A stretch of DNA of 43,810 nt from Bryobacterales bacterium (GTDB taxonomy: Bacteria; Acidobacteriota; Terriglobia; Bryobacterales; Bryobacteraceae): contig PKYZ01000650.1 of the NCBI GenBank assembly GCA_003132865.1, forward strand, positions 1-43,810. Direction: 5' to 3'. How positions within the stretch are numbered: the stretch's first letter is position 1; every line of letters begins with the position of its first letter. Of this stretch, positions 16,570 through 25,634 are shown in pieces. Under the pieces are notes generated by a model. The model searched no databases, was not told where the DNA came from, and saw nothing but the letters and a program-made list of their open reading frames with translations. The translations under genes and the position numbers were made by a program.

Positions 16570-17166
16570 GTGATTTGGTCAGGCTTTAGGCGGACCACCA
16601 CTCTTCTCAGCGTAGCGGTACTGGTCCACGCCGCACTGAACAGTACCGCTTTAGTGGCCGGCGGCCTCGCAGGCGCGCCGGCACCGGCCCAGTCGGGTGG
16701 CCCGTCACCCGCGCCCGGCCAGTCGAAGGGCGCTCGCGAAACGCCGGGAGCCGACAATCCGGAGGTTGCGTTTATGTTCCTTCTCCATCACCACGCCTTG
16801 ATGGCGGAGGTCCATAAGTTGGTAGCAGCCGGGTCGGGTGAGCTTGACGGCGCGGAGCGCGATGCGGCAGCGTCCATGAGCCTGGGTGTAGCTGACTTTC
16901 GCGCCATCGGCGCCATATATTCACAGGTGTCGGCACTTCTCCAAAGCGTCGACAATGAGGCGGACGCGTACCGCGATCACGTGCTTTCGAGCGGTATTGC
17001 GGCCGACATGGGAATCCTCCACCGGTTCAACGACAGGAAGACAGCCGTGAAAGCATCCATCAAGCGACGGCTTCAGGCGTCGCTGTCCGGCCAAGGATGG
17101 GCCGCCCTGGAGGGGTATATCGAGGGACCCTTCCGTGAGGGTGTGCACATGTTGAGGCCCCAATGA
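16570..17166 (+). CDS. Secreted hypothetical protein (first of a three-gene set)
   Basis: This 198-residue protein starts at GTG 16570 with GAGGTT a few bases upstream. It has an N-terminal export signal (FRRTTTLLSVAVLVHAALNS), a Pro/Gly/Ala-rich linker to about residue 60, and a helical domain beginning VAFMFLLHHHALMAEVHKLV. That domain contains a histidine cluster and ends FREGVHMLRPQ. I do not recognise a characterised family. Its stop overlaps the next start (ATGA at 17163), so the two are coupled. A TTGACA-like element (TTGACATCC, 16510) with TAATAA downstream lies just upstream and may be its promoter. Confidence 0.65.
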   Translation: MIWSGFRRTTTLLSVAVLVHAALNSTALVAGGLAGAPAPAQSGGPSPAPGQSKGARETPGADNPEVAFMFLLHHHALMAEVHKLVAAGSGELDGAERDAAASMSLGVADFRAIGAIYSQVSALLQSVDNEADAYRDHVLSSGIAADMGILHRFNDRKTAVKASIKRRLQASLSGQGWAALEGYIEGPFREGVHMLRPQ

Positions 17167-18281
17167 GAGGAGCCACAGTGCTGTTGAAGGTGTCTGCGAC
17201 TGCCTGGGCGCTCTGGAGCGCGGGGCAGGCATACGGCCAATGTGCCGATACCACTACCACACTGTGGTACGAGACTACGGCTGTGAGAATGAATGGCAAC
17301 GCTGTCCGCCTCAATGGGCAGACGCGCATAACCGGCGACTACTATAACTGGTGGTATACCGAGGCTGACGCGGCGTTTTACTTCAACAACACGCGCGAAG
17401 ACCTGAGCGGGTGGTACCACAGCAACACGCTCGGGGGAGAACTGGATCTGGGTTATACGCCTACGTTGCAGACCTACGGCGCCGGCCAGTATTACCAGAG
17501 CACGGTACACGACGCTTATACTCCGGACTGCACCTACGGCGGCAGCTCGAATACGTTTTCGGCCATGTGCGCGGCCTGGCCCACCCATTGCAACATTCCG
17601 CCTCCGTGGAAGAGCTCAAGCTCCATCAACATTTCGCGGCCTACCCGTCCTGATTATGGCACCGCCGGCCATCCGGTCTATTATCTCGGTCCCGGTATTG
17701 CCTCCGACCACGCCTACTCGAACAACACCTCGCTGATCGCGGGCAATGCCAACGGCGCCCCCGAAACGCCGCAGTGGGTGTTCACGGCTGGCTCACAGTT
17801 TGGAACTATTAGCTGCCAAGGCCTACCGGCATGCAACCAACCCTTATTCACCGCGACGAAGCGCAGCACTGGGTGCCTTACCTACGACGTAGTTCTGAAC
17901 ACGAGCTACAACGGATTTCTGTCGGACCCGTTCTTCATGTTCATCAACGCCCCGAACAACCTTGAGGCATCCACTTGGGAGGGCGAGTGGAATTACACTT
18001 CCGCCTGGGAGAACGGCTATTACTCGTGGATCTTTTATACCACAGATACGCTTTGTGCCACGGACGGTCCGATGTCAGGCTATGACATGAACGAAGAGTT
18101 CGGGACATGGACTAAGGACCCCAGCCAACCCACGGTCTCGTGGACCCCACCAACCGCAGGCGGCTGGCCCGTGACACTCACCCAGTGGTATGATCAGGTG
18201 GAATTTGCCTGTCCGGGCCTTAACTGTACGCCCATGCCCAACCCCCCCCAAGCGGATGCTGGCCAGCTTGCGGAACGGTAA
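17163..18281 (+). CDS. Secreted Tyr/Trp/Asn-rich hypothetical protein, C-terminus probably frameshifted
   Basis: The 372-residue frame begins with a signal peptide (LLKVSATAWALWSAGQAYGQ, cleavage likely after AYG) and continues as an aromatic, Asn/Thr/Ser-rich secreted protein with several Cys. No known fold is evident. Near the end a run of eight C (18242-18249) leads to ADAGQLAER and a stop at 18281. With one more C the frame would run on as GTVKVQSGPQTFSVGAEASG and IAVQTDTQQRWLDHGSHEQ to a stop at 18413-18415. The longer form looks native, so a C has been lost by error, mutation or phase variation. It is coupled by ATGA overlap to the upstream gene. Confidence 0.65.
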   Translation: MRGATVLLKVSATAWALWSAGQAYGQCADTTTTLWYETTAVRMNGNAVRLNGQTRITGDYYNWWYTEADAAFYFNNTREDLSGWYHSNTLGGELDLGYTPTLQTYGAGQYYQSTVHDAYTPDCTYGGSSNTFSAMCAAWPTHCNIPPPWKSSSSINISRPTRPDYGTAGHPVYYLGPGIASDHAYSNNTSLIAGNANGAPETPQWVFTAGSQFGTISCQGLPACNQPLFTATKRSTGCLTYDVVLNTSYNGFLSDPFFMFINAPNNLEASTWEGEWNYTSAWENGYYSWIFYTTDTLCATDGPMSGYDMNEEFGTWTKDPSQPTVSWTPPTAGGWPVTLTQWYDQVEFACPGLNCTPMPNPPQADAGQLAER

Positions 18282-18466
18282 AGGTCCAAAGCGGGCCGCA
18301 GACTTTCAGTGTTGGTGCCGAGGCCAGCGGACAGGGTATCGCCGTACAGACGGACACCCAGCAAAGATGGCTGGACCATGGCTCGCACGAGCAAATCGTG
18401 ACCCCTGTCCACTAGCAGACCGGGAGACGGCGAAGCTTGAAAAAAAATGGAGAGAGGAATAGGACA

Positions 18467-19562
18467 ATGAAAGGCTGCGGACATCTCGCGATGAGCGCGC
18501 TGCTCTGCCTCGTTGCTGCCGGGCCCTTGCCCGGACACGGCGGAGCACCGGAATCGGTTGACGGGTTGGTGACCGCATCGGACGCCAGTGTAGTCGGGAC
18601 GGTCGCGCAAGGGACGGTATCTGGGACGACGGTAGCCGTTTCCATCCAGGTTGAACGCGTCCTAAAGGGAAGCTGGGCGACGGGGGCTGTTTTGGCGGCG
18701 ACGGGTACGCTATCCGAGCCCTCGCAGACCCGGGCTGTCGGCCACGCGCATGGCATCTTCTTCCTGGCGAAGGATGGCTCCGGTCCGATGCGGCTCGTCC
18801 CTCCAATGGGCGGCTTCTTGCTCGACGAAATGTTTGTGTTCCTGCCGCTGCCGGACGCCTCCGTCCCCGCGGCACAACCGGCTGTCAATTCCAGTCCCAG
18901 GGAGCGCGTGCTGCTCGAAGTCCTAGGCGGCATGGAAGCTGGGCCTCCCAAGGGGCCCGGCGGCTTCGTAGAAGTGCTCGCGGAATACCACGCCGCGCCC
19001 ACGCCCGCTATCCGAGCAGTGCTTCAAAGTTGGTTAGCCAGCGGCCCGCCAGCACTCACCGCCAGCGCCGTACAGGCATTGCTCGCCGAGGGCGATGCGA
19101 ACACGCTGTCCCGCGTCGCCACCGACCCGGCCTTGCAGGCCAGCGCACTCGAGGCGCACGCCTTCAATGGCCTGAAATGGTATTTCAGGAATCCCGACCC
19201 ACAGGCGGTGTCCCTGTTGGGTCAGTTGGCAAGCGATAATTCCAACAGCATGGAACTGCGAATCGCAGCGGCAACCGCCCTGGCTAGGGTCCACACTAAG
19301 CAGGCGTTGCCATATCTGGCCCGACTCTTGGACAGTCCGGACGCTACCTTTGCGTACGTGTGCGATCGGCGGGCTAGCCATGTTCGCCAATAACGTCCCC
19401 ATCGGTTCTCACGAGCCTGCCGCCGGGGACTGGGCTTGGCGTACGGACGACACGATCGCGCACTCGGCCATGGATCAGGGCGTCATAAGCAACAACGCGG
19501 CGTACTACATAGGATTCTGGAAGAGCTGGTGGGCTGCCAATCAGGTCGCCCTGTCGCGATAG
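18467..19562 (+). pseudogene. Secreted HEAT-like repeat protein, single-base frameshift
   Basis: ATG 18467 is preceded by GAGAGGAA. The protein has a signal peptide (MSALLCLVAAGPLPGHGG), a small beta-type domain with VERVLKGSWATG and HGIFFLAKDG, and helical repeats (TASAVQALLAEGDAN, IAAATALARVHTKQALPYL) resembling HEAT repeats. At 19349-19351 one extra T (TTT in place of TT) shifts the frame. The continuation CAIGGLAMFANNVPIGS and GFWKSWWAANQVALSR ends at 19562, while the shifted frame stops at 19393. It follows the two secreted-protein genes on the same strand, and a fragment of a paralogue lies at 16196-16480. Confidence 0.65.
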
Positions 19563-19566
19563 GGAC

Positions 19567-21330
19567 CTACTTCTTCTCCGCGCGAAACTTGGCCCACGCC
19601 AACTGCGACTTGCCCACTTCGAACAGCATCTTCAGCGCATTTACCTTCTCCGGCGGCACTAACTCGCCCATCAGGAATTGCCGCAGCGCCTCGGAGCGGC
19701 GGAGCTTGCCCGACGACGTCCGCGGCAGCGTCCCCGACTCCAGTAACTCCACGTCCCGCGGCTTGAGCGAAAGCCCGGTCAGGATGCAGTGGTTGATCTC
19801 TGCTATTACCTCTTTCTCGGGGCGCTTGCTGCGCGGGTCTTTTTCCGCCAGAATGATGAGCTGTTCTCCTTCGCCTTCGACCATAGTGCTCACGGCCACG
19901 GCGCAGCCCTTGCGCACACCTTCCACATCCAGCAGCAGCTCTTCCATCTCCTGCGGAGCGTAGTTGCGCCCGCGAATGATGATCAAGTCCTTGGCGCGTC
20001 CCGCGATGTAGAGTTCGCCTTCGTGGAAGAAGCCCAAATCGCCTGTGTCGAGCCAGTCGCCATGAATCATGCTGGCAGTCAACTCGGGGCTTTCCCAGTA
20101 ACCCTTGGTGATGGACGGTCCTTTGGCCCAGATGCGCCCTACACGCCCGTCCGGCACGCGCTGTTCCTGGTCGTCGAAGATGGCCACTTCCACGCTCGGC
20201 AGCGCCCGGCCGACCGATACAATACGCCGCCCAGGTCCTAGATGCGCCGTGCCGCCATTCCACAAACCTTCCCGGCTGAATTCGGTGAAGCGGGGCAGAT
20301 CGTCGAGACCGGTGAAAGTGACGCCCAATCCCGCTTCGGCCAAGCCGTAGACCGGCGTCATGGCGGCAGGCTGGAAGCCCCAGCGCGCGAAGCGTTCGGT
20401 GAAACGCTGGACCCCGTCGGACTCGATCGGCTCGGCGCCGTTCAAGGCAGCCCGCCAGCGCGAAAGATCCACGCCTTCCATTTCCTCGTCTTTGATCTTG
20501 GTGGCGCACAGGCTGTACGCAAAATGCGGCGCCGGCGAAATCGCCGATTTGTAGCGCGACAAGGTGCGCAGCCAAATGGCCGGCCGGGCCAGGAAAGTAT
20601 CCGGTCCCATGTAGGTCACTGTGCCGGGATAATACATCCCCAGATACAAGCAACCTACCAGGCCCATGTCGTGATAGAGCGGCAGCCAGCAGACGCAGCC
20701 GTTATCGATTTCATCCTCACCGCGGTACACCAGGCACTGCTGCATCATGGTCAGATTGGCCAGCAAGTTGGTATGCGTCACCATAACGGCCTTAGGCTCG
20801 ACCGTGGTGCCCGACGAGAATTGCAGGAACGCGGGTTGTTCCGGATCCACGTCCACCGGTTGCCAGCGTCCGCCGCCGGTCTGTAAATCCTTGGCTTCCA
20901 GAACCTCGCGGAGGGACTCAACGCCAACAACCCCAGGGCCCAGCAGCTTCCGGATGCGGCCTTCGGTAATCAGATACTTCGCCCCGATCTTCGTCAACAT
21001 TTTCCGCAGGCGGGCGAAGTATTCGTCGAGCTTCCCCAACCGGAACGGCGGATAAAGAGCGGCTGGAATGCCGCCGGCAAGCTGCACGCCCAGCAGCGAA
21101 TCGAAAAACTCGATCGACGTGGAAAGGATCAGGGCTACGCGGTCGCCGCGCTGGAGTCCGCGGGCCTGCAATGCCGCGGCGGCTTTCTGCGCGCGGTGCA
21201 GCACGTCCTGGTAGGGATAAAAAGTGGCCTCTTCGTTGGGCGCCACAAAACGCGCGCCCCAGCGTGTGCAGGTCTCCAGGTTGAGCAGAATCTCGGGCAG
21301 CGTGGCGCCTTTGAGCGTCAGGGCACTCAT
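19567..21330 (-). CDS. Fatty acyl-AMP ligase (FAAL-type AMP-dependent synthetase)
   Basis: This 587-residue enzyme of the ANL superfamily has the adenylation motif FSSGTTVEPKAVMVTH, VYGLAEAGLGVTF and the late DTGDLGFFHEGELYIAGRAK block. FAALs adenylate a fatty acid and pass the acyl group to a carrier protein in place of CoA. The neighbour is an acyl carrier protein whose stop overlaps this start (ATGA, 21327-21330), so ACP is the likely acceptor. It ends the minus-strand operon four bases from the convergent secreted-protein gene. FAAL over plain acyl-CoA ligase is inferred from context and SSGTTxxPK. Confidence 0.85.
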   Translation of the reverse strand: MSALTLKGATLPEILLNLETCTRWGARFVAPNEEATFYPYQDVLHRAQKAAAALQARGLQRGDRVALILSTSIEFFDSLLGVQLAGGIPAALYPPFRLGKLDEYFARLRKMLTKIGAKYLITEGRIRKLLGPGVVGVESLREVLEAKDLQTGGGRWQPVDVDPEQPAFLQFSSGTTVEPKAVMVTHTNLLANLTMMQQCLVYRGEDEIDNGCVCWLPLYHDMGLVGCLYLGMYYPGTVTYMGPDTFLARPAIWLRTLSRYKSAISPAPHFAYSLCATKIKDEEMEGVDLSRWRAALNGAEPIESDGVQRFTERFARWGFQPAAMTPVYGLAEAGLGVTFTGLDDLPRFTEFSREGLWNGGTAHLGPGRRIVSVGRALPSVEVAIFDDQEQRVPDGRVGRIWAKGPSITKGYWESPELTASMIHGDWLDTGDLGFFHEGELYIAGRAKDLIIIRGRNYAPQEMEELLLDVEGVRKGCAVAVSTMVEGEGEQLIILAEKDPRSKRPEKEVIAEINHCILTGLSLKPRDVELLESGTLPRTSSGKLRRSEALRQFLMGELVPPEKVNALKMLFEVGKSQLAWAKFRAEKK

Positions 21331-21620
21331 GCCTGCGGCTCCTGCTCGCAAACCCTGCCGGCGATCATCTTCACCAAGTCTTGCACGGTTTCCAGTTGCT
21401 GCCATTGGTCCAGCCCGAAAGCGCAGCCGAAGTCCTGTTCGATGGTGGTTACCAGCACCACTTGCGCCAGCGAATCCAGTTGCAGGGCGTCCACCAGCGA
21501 GACGTTGGGGCCAATCGTCTCGATCTGTTCCGGTGTCAGGTTAAGCTGTTCCTTTGCGATCTTCTTCAGATGCTCCAGAATCGTTTCTTCATTCCATTTG
21601 ACTAGCGTCTGTTCGGGCAT
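21327..21620 (-). CDS. Acyl carrier protein
   Basis: This 97-residue acidic helical protein carries the phosphopantetheine site LQLDSLAQVVLV (Ser of DSL), followed by the helix III region FGLDQWQQLETVQDLVKMI. ATG 21620 (MPEQTLVKW) gives the usual ACP length. It lies between the FAAL gene (overlapping) and the acyl-CoA synthetase gene (20 bases upstream), which makes it a dedicated carrier of this operon and not the housekeeping fatty-acid ACP. Confidence 0.88.
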   Translation of the reverse strand: MPEQTLVKWNEETILEHLKKIAKEQLNLTPEQIETIGPNVSLVDALQLDSLAQVVLVTTIEQDFGCAFGLDQWQQLETVQDLVKMIAGRVCEQEPQA

Positions 21621-21640
21621 GGCCTTTTTCCTATTATGTT

Positions 21641-23479
21641 TTATAACTGCCTGGCTGACACGGCCTGTTCGGGTCGCGGGATGACTAGGGGATCTTCCTG
21701 CTGGTACATTTGCCGGATCCACTCGGCGTACTTGCGTTCCAGTACCGAGCGGCGCACTTTCTGCGTGGGCGTCACCAGTTCGGTATCCAGCAAAGCCTCC
21801 TCATTGAGGAAGCAGAATCGTTTGACCCGCTCGAACGAGGAGAACTCGGCTTGCAAGCTCGCCAATTCCTCGCGGAAGAGCGCCACTACGGGCGGTGTCA
21901 GCAGCAATTCATCATAGCTGCTGAAAGCCAGGCCGTGCCGGGTGGCAACGCGCGCCAGGTTCTCCGGATGGGCCACGATCAGAGCGCTGACGAACTTGCG
22001 GCCGTCCCCGACGATCAGCGCCTGCTGGATATAAAGGCTGCGCTGCAGTGCGTGTTCCAGGGGTGCGCAAGCCACATTCTTGCCGTTCGAGAGAACCAGG
22101 ATCTCCTTGCGGCGGCCCGTGATGGTGACGTGTCCAGCGGCGTCCATGCTGCCCAAGTCGCCGGTGTGCAGCCAGCCGTCCTCATCGCATGCCTGGCGAG
22201 TGGCGGCTTCGTCCTTATAATAGCCGAGCATCACGTGCGGCCCGCGCGTGAGGATCTCGCCATCTTCACCGATCCGCACTTCCACGCCATCGAGCGGGCG
22301 TCCCACGGAGCCGATCTTCTCTTGGGTGTATTCGTTGAGGGTGATCACGGGCGAGGTTTCCGTCATGCCATAGCCTTGCAGCACGTCGAAACCGGCAGCC
22401 CGGAAGAAGAGTTCCACATCGGGGTTGAGCCAGGCGCCGCCGGAGACGAAGTATTTGAGGCCCCATAACTGGCGATGCACCTTCGGAAAGACCAGTACGT
22501 GGGCCAGGGGAGCCAGCAGCCTGTGGGACAGGCTGGCGGCCTGTCCGCCCATCTCGGCCCGCTTGCGCGCCACGGCGGCCTCGATCAACTTCCCGGCTAT
22601 AGCGCGCCGGTGCGGTACAAGCTGGGCGATTTGCGCTTCCACGGCTTCCTTCACCTTCTCCAGAATCCGCGGTACGACCCCGATGATGTCGGGCCGGTGT
22701 ATGGGCAGCAATTCTTTCAGATCGTGCGGATCGCCGTAAGCAATGCGCACGCCTTCGTGGAAGTAACCATAGCTGAGCGTACGCTCCAAAACATGCGGCA
22801 GCGGTAGGACCGAGAGCGCTTGGTGGGCGGTATTTGTGGGGACACGCGCCAGGCCGCCCCGCAAATCGGCCACGATGTTACCGTGCGAGAGCATCACGCC
22901 CTTAGGCGTGCCAGTGGTGCCGGAGGTATAGACAATGGTCGCCAGGTCGTGCGGCTCGGCAGCCAGCGATTCGGCGCGGATACGGCGCACCGCCGGCTCG
23001 TCAAATGCGGGCGCCTCGGCGACGATCCGCGGCAAGGAAGTGGGGACGCCGGGCGTCTCTTCCATGGCAATGATCGTCTCCATCTCCAATTCCAGCAGCA
23101 ACGACCGCAAAATTTCCCATTGGGGGGTGCCGGCGATAATGGCCGCCCGGCACCCGCTGTGCCGCAGCAAGTAGGCGATCTGCGAGGGCGACAGCGTGTT
23201 GTAAACCGGCACCACCACCAGGCGCGAGAGCAGCAGGGCAAAATCGGCGATGTGCCACTCCGGCCGGTTCTCGGAGAACACCGCCACCCGATCGCCGGGC
23301 GCCAGACCGGAGCCGAGCAGGAACTGCCGCAGCGCGAAAACCGATCGCGAGAAACGCTCCGTGGACCAAACCATCAACTCGCCGCGGTTTTGGAAACTCA
23401 GCAGCCGGTCGAAGCGGTAATGGTCCAGATGGTAGAAGAAAAGATGATTCAGCGTGGTGACGCCGTCGTTCGGCTGCAT
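21641..23479 (-). CDS. Long-chain acyl-CoA synthetase (AMP-forming, FACS/FadD15 type)
   Basis: This 612-residue ANL enzyme opens with NHLFFYHLDHYRFDRLLSF. It has the AMP-binding motif YTSGTTGTPKGVMLSH, GYGMTETSPVITLNE and the hinge/C-terminal block DGWLHTGDLGSMDAAGHVTI with GRRKEILVLSNGKNVA. It activates a long-chain fatty acid to the acyl-CoA or acyl-AMP. It lies first in the FACS-ACP-FAAL trio. Residues around GGQAASLSHRLLAPL are encoded by a perfect palindrome of the type seen after asnB. Confidence 0.88.
   Translation of the reverse strand: MQPNDGVTTLNHLFFYHLDHYRFDRLLSFQNRGELMVWSTERFSRSVFALRQFLLGSGLAPGDRVAVFSENRPEWHIADFALLLSRLVVVPVYNTLSPSQIAYLLRHSGCRAAIIAGTPQWEILRSLLLELEMETIIAMEETPGVPTSLPRIVAEAPAFDEPAVRRIRAESLAAEPHDLATIVYTSGTTGTPKGVMLSHGNIVADLRGGLARVPTNTAHQALSVLPLPHVLERTLSYGYFHEGVRIAYGDPHDLKELLPIHRPDIIGVVPRILEKVKEAVEAQIAQLVPHRRAIAGKLIEAAVARKRAEMGGQAASLSHRLLAPLAHVLVFPKVHRQLWGLKYFVSGGAWLNPDVELFFRAAGFDVLQGYGMTETSPVITLNEYTQEKIGSVGRPLDGVEVRIGEDGEILTRGPHVMLGYYKDEAATRQACDEDGWLHTGDLGSMDAAGHVTITGRRKEILVLSNGKNVACAPLEHALQRSLYIQQALIVGDGRKFVSALIVAHPENLARVATRHGLAFSSYDELLLTPPVVALFREELASLQAEFSSFERVKRFCFLNEEALLDTELVTPTQKVRRSVLERKYAEWIRQMYQQEDPLVIPRPEQAVSARQL
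22519..22548. repeat. Palindromic repeat within the acyl-CoA synthetase gene
   Basis: GGACAGGC-TGGCG-GCCTGTCC (22528-22548) is perfect with an 8-bp stem. It overlaps a second hairpin, CAGCCTGT-GGG-ACAGGCTG (22519-22537). The arms equal those of the repeat at the end of asnB. Protein length is not clearly increased, so insertion within the gene is possible but not proven. Confidence 0.5.
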
Positions 23480-23598
23480 GCGGCTTCCATGGGGTTCGAC
23501 TGATTACGATGGTGTCTTTTGAAGCTAACACAAAAGCCACTGTAGAATCAAGCGAATGCGAGCCAATAGGCGAGTGTTTGGGAAGTGGTACCGGCCTA

Positions 23599-24636
23599 TT
23601 ACGAACACGCTTGGCCAGGGCCTTCCGCGTCGAACTCCCGGCGGCGCAGCCACATCAGATCCGGCAGAGGATAACCGGGTAGTTTCGCCAGAGACAGTGC
23701 CAACATGCTCAGCATGCCCAGGAGCAACGCGCCGGCGGCGAACAGCGCATCGGGCATCAGGTGAATCATGATACCCAGGCTGGCCCCGAAGGCTGTCAGC
23801 AACCACAGAATCCAGACGACCTGCCGCTGATCCAGACCCAGCGATGCCAGGCGGTGCGAGCTGTGGTCGCGTCCTCCCAGCGAGATCGGCCGACCGGTAA
23901 GCTTGCGTAGAACCGAAACCAACGCCGTGTCGAAAATCGGATAGGCAAACGTCAGCGCCGGGTAAAAGAAGCCGGTCAGCAGGAGACCTTTGTGCGGCGC
24001 CGGGCCCGCCAGAGTCAACGCGCCCAATGCAAAGCCGGCCGGCAGGCTTCCGCAATCGCCCATGAAAATGCGCGCTGGATGGTAGTTGAAAAACAGAAAA
24101 CCGGCGAATGCCGCCCCCAGTATGGCCCACAGGTCTGCATCCGCCCGGTATCCATGCGAGGTCAGCAGCCAGGAGCGGAATAGGCAAATGATGACCACCA
24201 CTCCGGCGCACAGCCCGTCCATGTTATCGATCAGGTTGAACGCGTTGGTGATCATCACGATCCAGAACATGCTGAGGGCGACGTTCGGCAGAAACCACGG
24301 AGTCACCGGAAAGACTACGCCGCCCAGGACCACAAAGCCGGCCGCCGCCACCTGTACGGCCAGTTTGAGCGCCGGGCGGAGACGTAAGCGGTCGTCGAGA
24401 AATCCGAAGACCCACAGCGCCGCTACGGCCAGCGCGATGCGCGGATAGCGGCCTGGACACGTCAGCCAGTAGGCCGCCGCGCAGCTCAGAAAAATTGCCA
24501 GTCCTCCGCTCGAAGGTGTGGGTACGGCGTGCCAGCGGTCCGCGCGCGGCGCGGCCGTGAGTCCCAGCCTGGTGTTTGCACGGATTTGCAGCCACGTCAG
24601 CAGCGCCGATAGCAGGCCCGTGAAAAGCATCGGCAT
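23599..24636 (-). CDS. WecA/MraY-family polyprenyl-phosphate sugar-1-phosphate transferase
   Basis: This 345-residue polytopic protein has the family motifs: the early APRADRWHAVPTPSSGG, the catalytic NLIDNMDGLCAG (D-N-x-D-G), FMGDCGSLPAGF, and the cytoplasmic HxxH loop GGRDHSSHRLA. Such enzymes move a (N-acetyl)hexosamine-1-phosphate from UDP to undecaprenyl phosphate and so start the repeat unit. Start ATG 24636 lies two bases after the stop of the epimerase gene. It is the only obvious chain-initiating enzyme in the window. The 119 bases before the acyl-CoA synthetase gene hold no gene. Confidence 0.87.
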   Translation of the reverse strand: MPMLFTGLLSALLTWLQIRANTRLGLTAAPRADRWHAVPTPSSGGLAIFLSCAAAYWLTCPGRYPRIALAVAALWVFGFLDDRLRLRPALKLAVQVAAAGFVVLGGVVFPVTPWFLPNVALSMFWIVMITNAFNLIDNMDGLCAGVVVIICLFRSWLLTSHGYRADADLWAILGAAFAGFLFFNYHPARIFMGDCGSLPAGFALGALTLAGPAPHKGLLLTGFFYPALTFAYPIFDTALVSVLRKLTGRPISLGGRDHSSHRLASLGLDQRQVVWILWLLTAFGASLGIMIHLMPDALFAAGALLLGMLSMLALSLAKLPGYPLPDLMWLRRREFDAEGPGQACS

Positions 24637-24638
24637 CG

Positions 24639-25634
24639 TTATACCGCCACCGCCAGGGCCCGCGCCGGCATCCGCCGGACCCATTCGTAATCCACCACCC
24701 GCCGCACGATGGTATCGAGCGGAGTAGTTGGGCGGTATTGCACCAGGCTTTCCAGTTTCTTGAGACAGGGCACGCGCCGAGGCATGTCTTCGAATCCCGG
24801 GCCGTAGGCTTGATCGTAAGGAACGTGTTGCAGACGCGATGGCGATCCGGTAATTTCTTTTACCAGCGCCGCCAACTCGTTGATAGTCACCTCCTGGTTG
24901 TTGCCGATGTTGATGACCTCTCCGACGGCTGCCGGCGTTTGGGCAAGGCGTACCAGAGCCTCCACTACGTCGCCTATGTAAGAGAAGCAACGGCGCTGTT
25001 CGCCTGTCTCGTGGATGATCAAGGGTTCGCCCCGCAGCGCCTGGCGCACGAAGGTTGGCAGCACCATGCCATAGCGGCCGGTCTGGCGCGGCCCCACAGT
25101 ATTAAAAAAGCGCAGCACCGTTACGGGCAAGCAGCGTTCGCGCCAGTAGGCCAGTGCCAGCCATTCATCCAGCGCTTTCGAGGCGGCGTAACTCCAGCGG
25201 CTGATATGCGTGGGACCGAGCACCAGGTCTTCACTCTCGCGGAACGGCAGGCGGGTGCTCTTGCCATAAACTTCCGACGTGGATGCCAGCATTACCGGCT
25301 TGCTCTTCTTGGCCGCGCAACGCAACACCACCTCGGTGCCATGCACATTGGTCTCAATGGTGCGCACCGGGCTGTCCACGATGAGCTTCACGCCAACCGC
25401 CGCCGCCAGATGGAATACCATATCGGCGCAGTCCACCATCTCGGCGACCAGGGGTTCATTGAAGACCGACTCGATGCAGTATGAAAACGCGGGTTTGGTC
25501 TTCAGATGCGCGATGTTCTCGAATGCGCCCGTCGAAAGATCGTCGAGAATGGCAACGCGCCATCCCTCCGCCAGACAGCGCTCCGCCAGATGCGATCCAA
25601 TAAACCCGGCCCCGCCGGTAATCAAGACGTTCAT
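24639..25634 (-). CDS. NAD-dependent sugar epimerase/dehydratase (extended SDR)
   Basis: This 331-residue protein begins MNVLITGGAGFIGSHLAE with the GxxGxxG dinucleotide fold. TSEVYGK and the SYAASKALDEWLALAY block hold the catalytic Tyr and Lys. It belongs to the UDP-glucose 4-epimerase / UDP-glucuronate decarboxylase / dTDP-glucose dehydratase group; the FFNTVGPRQTGRYGMVLPT stretch is typical of UDP-xylose synthase-like members. It should make an NDP-sugar for this locus. It overlaps the upstream GT4 stop by four bases (ATGA, 25631-25634). Confidence 0.85.
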   Translation of the reverse strand: MNVLITGGAGFIGSHLAERCLAEGWRVAILDDLSTGAFENIAHLKTKPAFSYCIESVFNEPLVAEMVDCADMVFHLAAAVGVKLIVDSPVRTIETNVHGTEVVLRCAAKKSKPVMLASTSEVYGKSTRLPFRESEDLVLGPTHISRWSYAASKALDEWLALAYWRERCLPVTVLRFFNTVGPRQTGRYGMVLPTFVRQALRGEPLIIHETGEQRRCFSYIGDVVEALVRLAQTPAAVGEVINIGNNQEVTINELAALVKEITGSPSRLQHVPYDQAYGPGFEDMPRRVPCLKKLESLVQYRPTTPLDTIVRRVVDYEWVRRMPARALAVAV

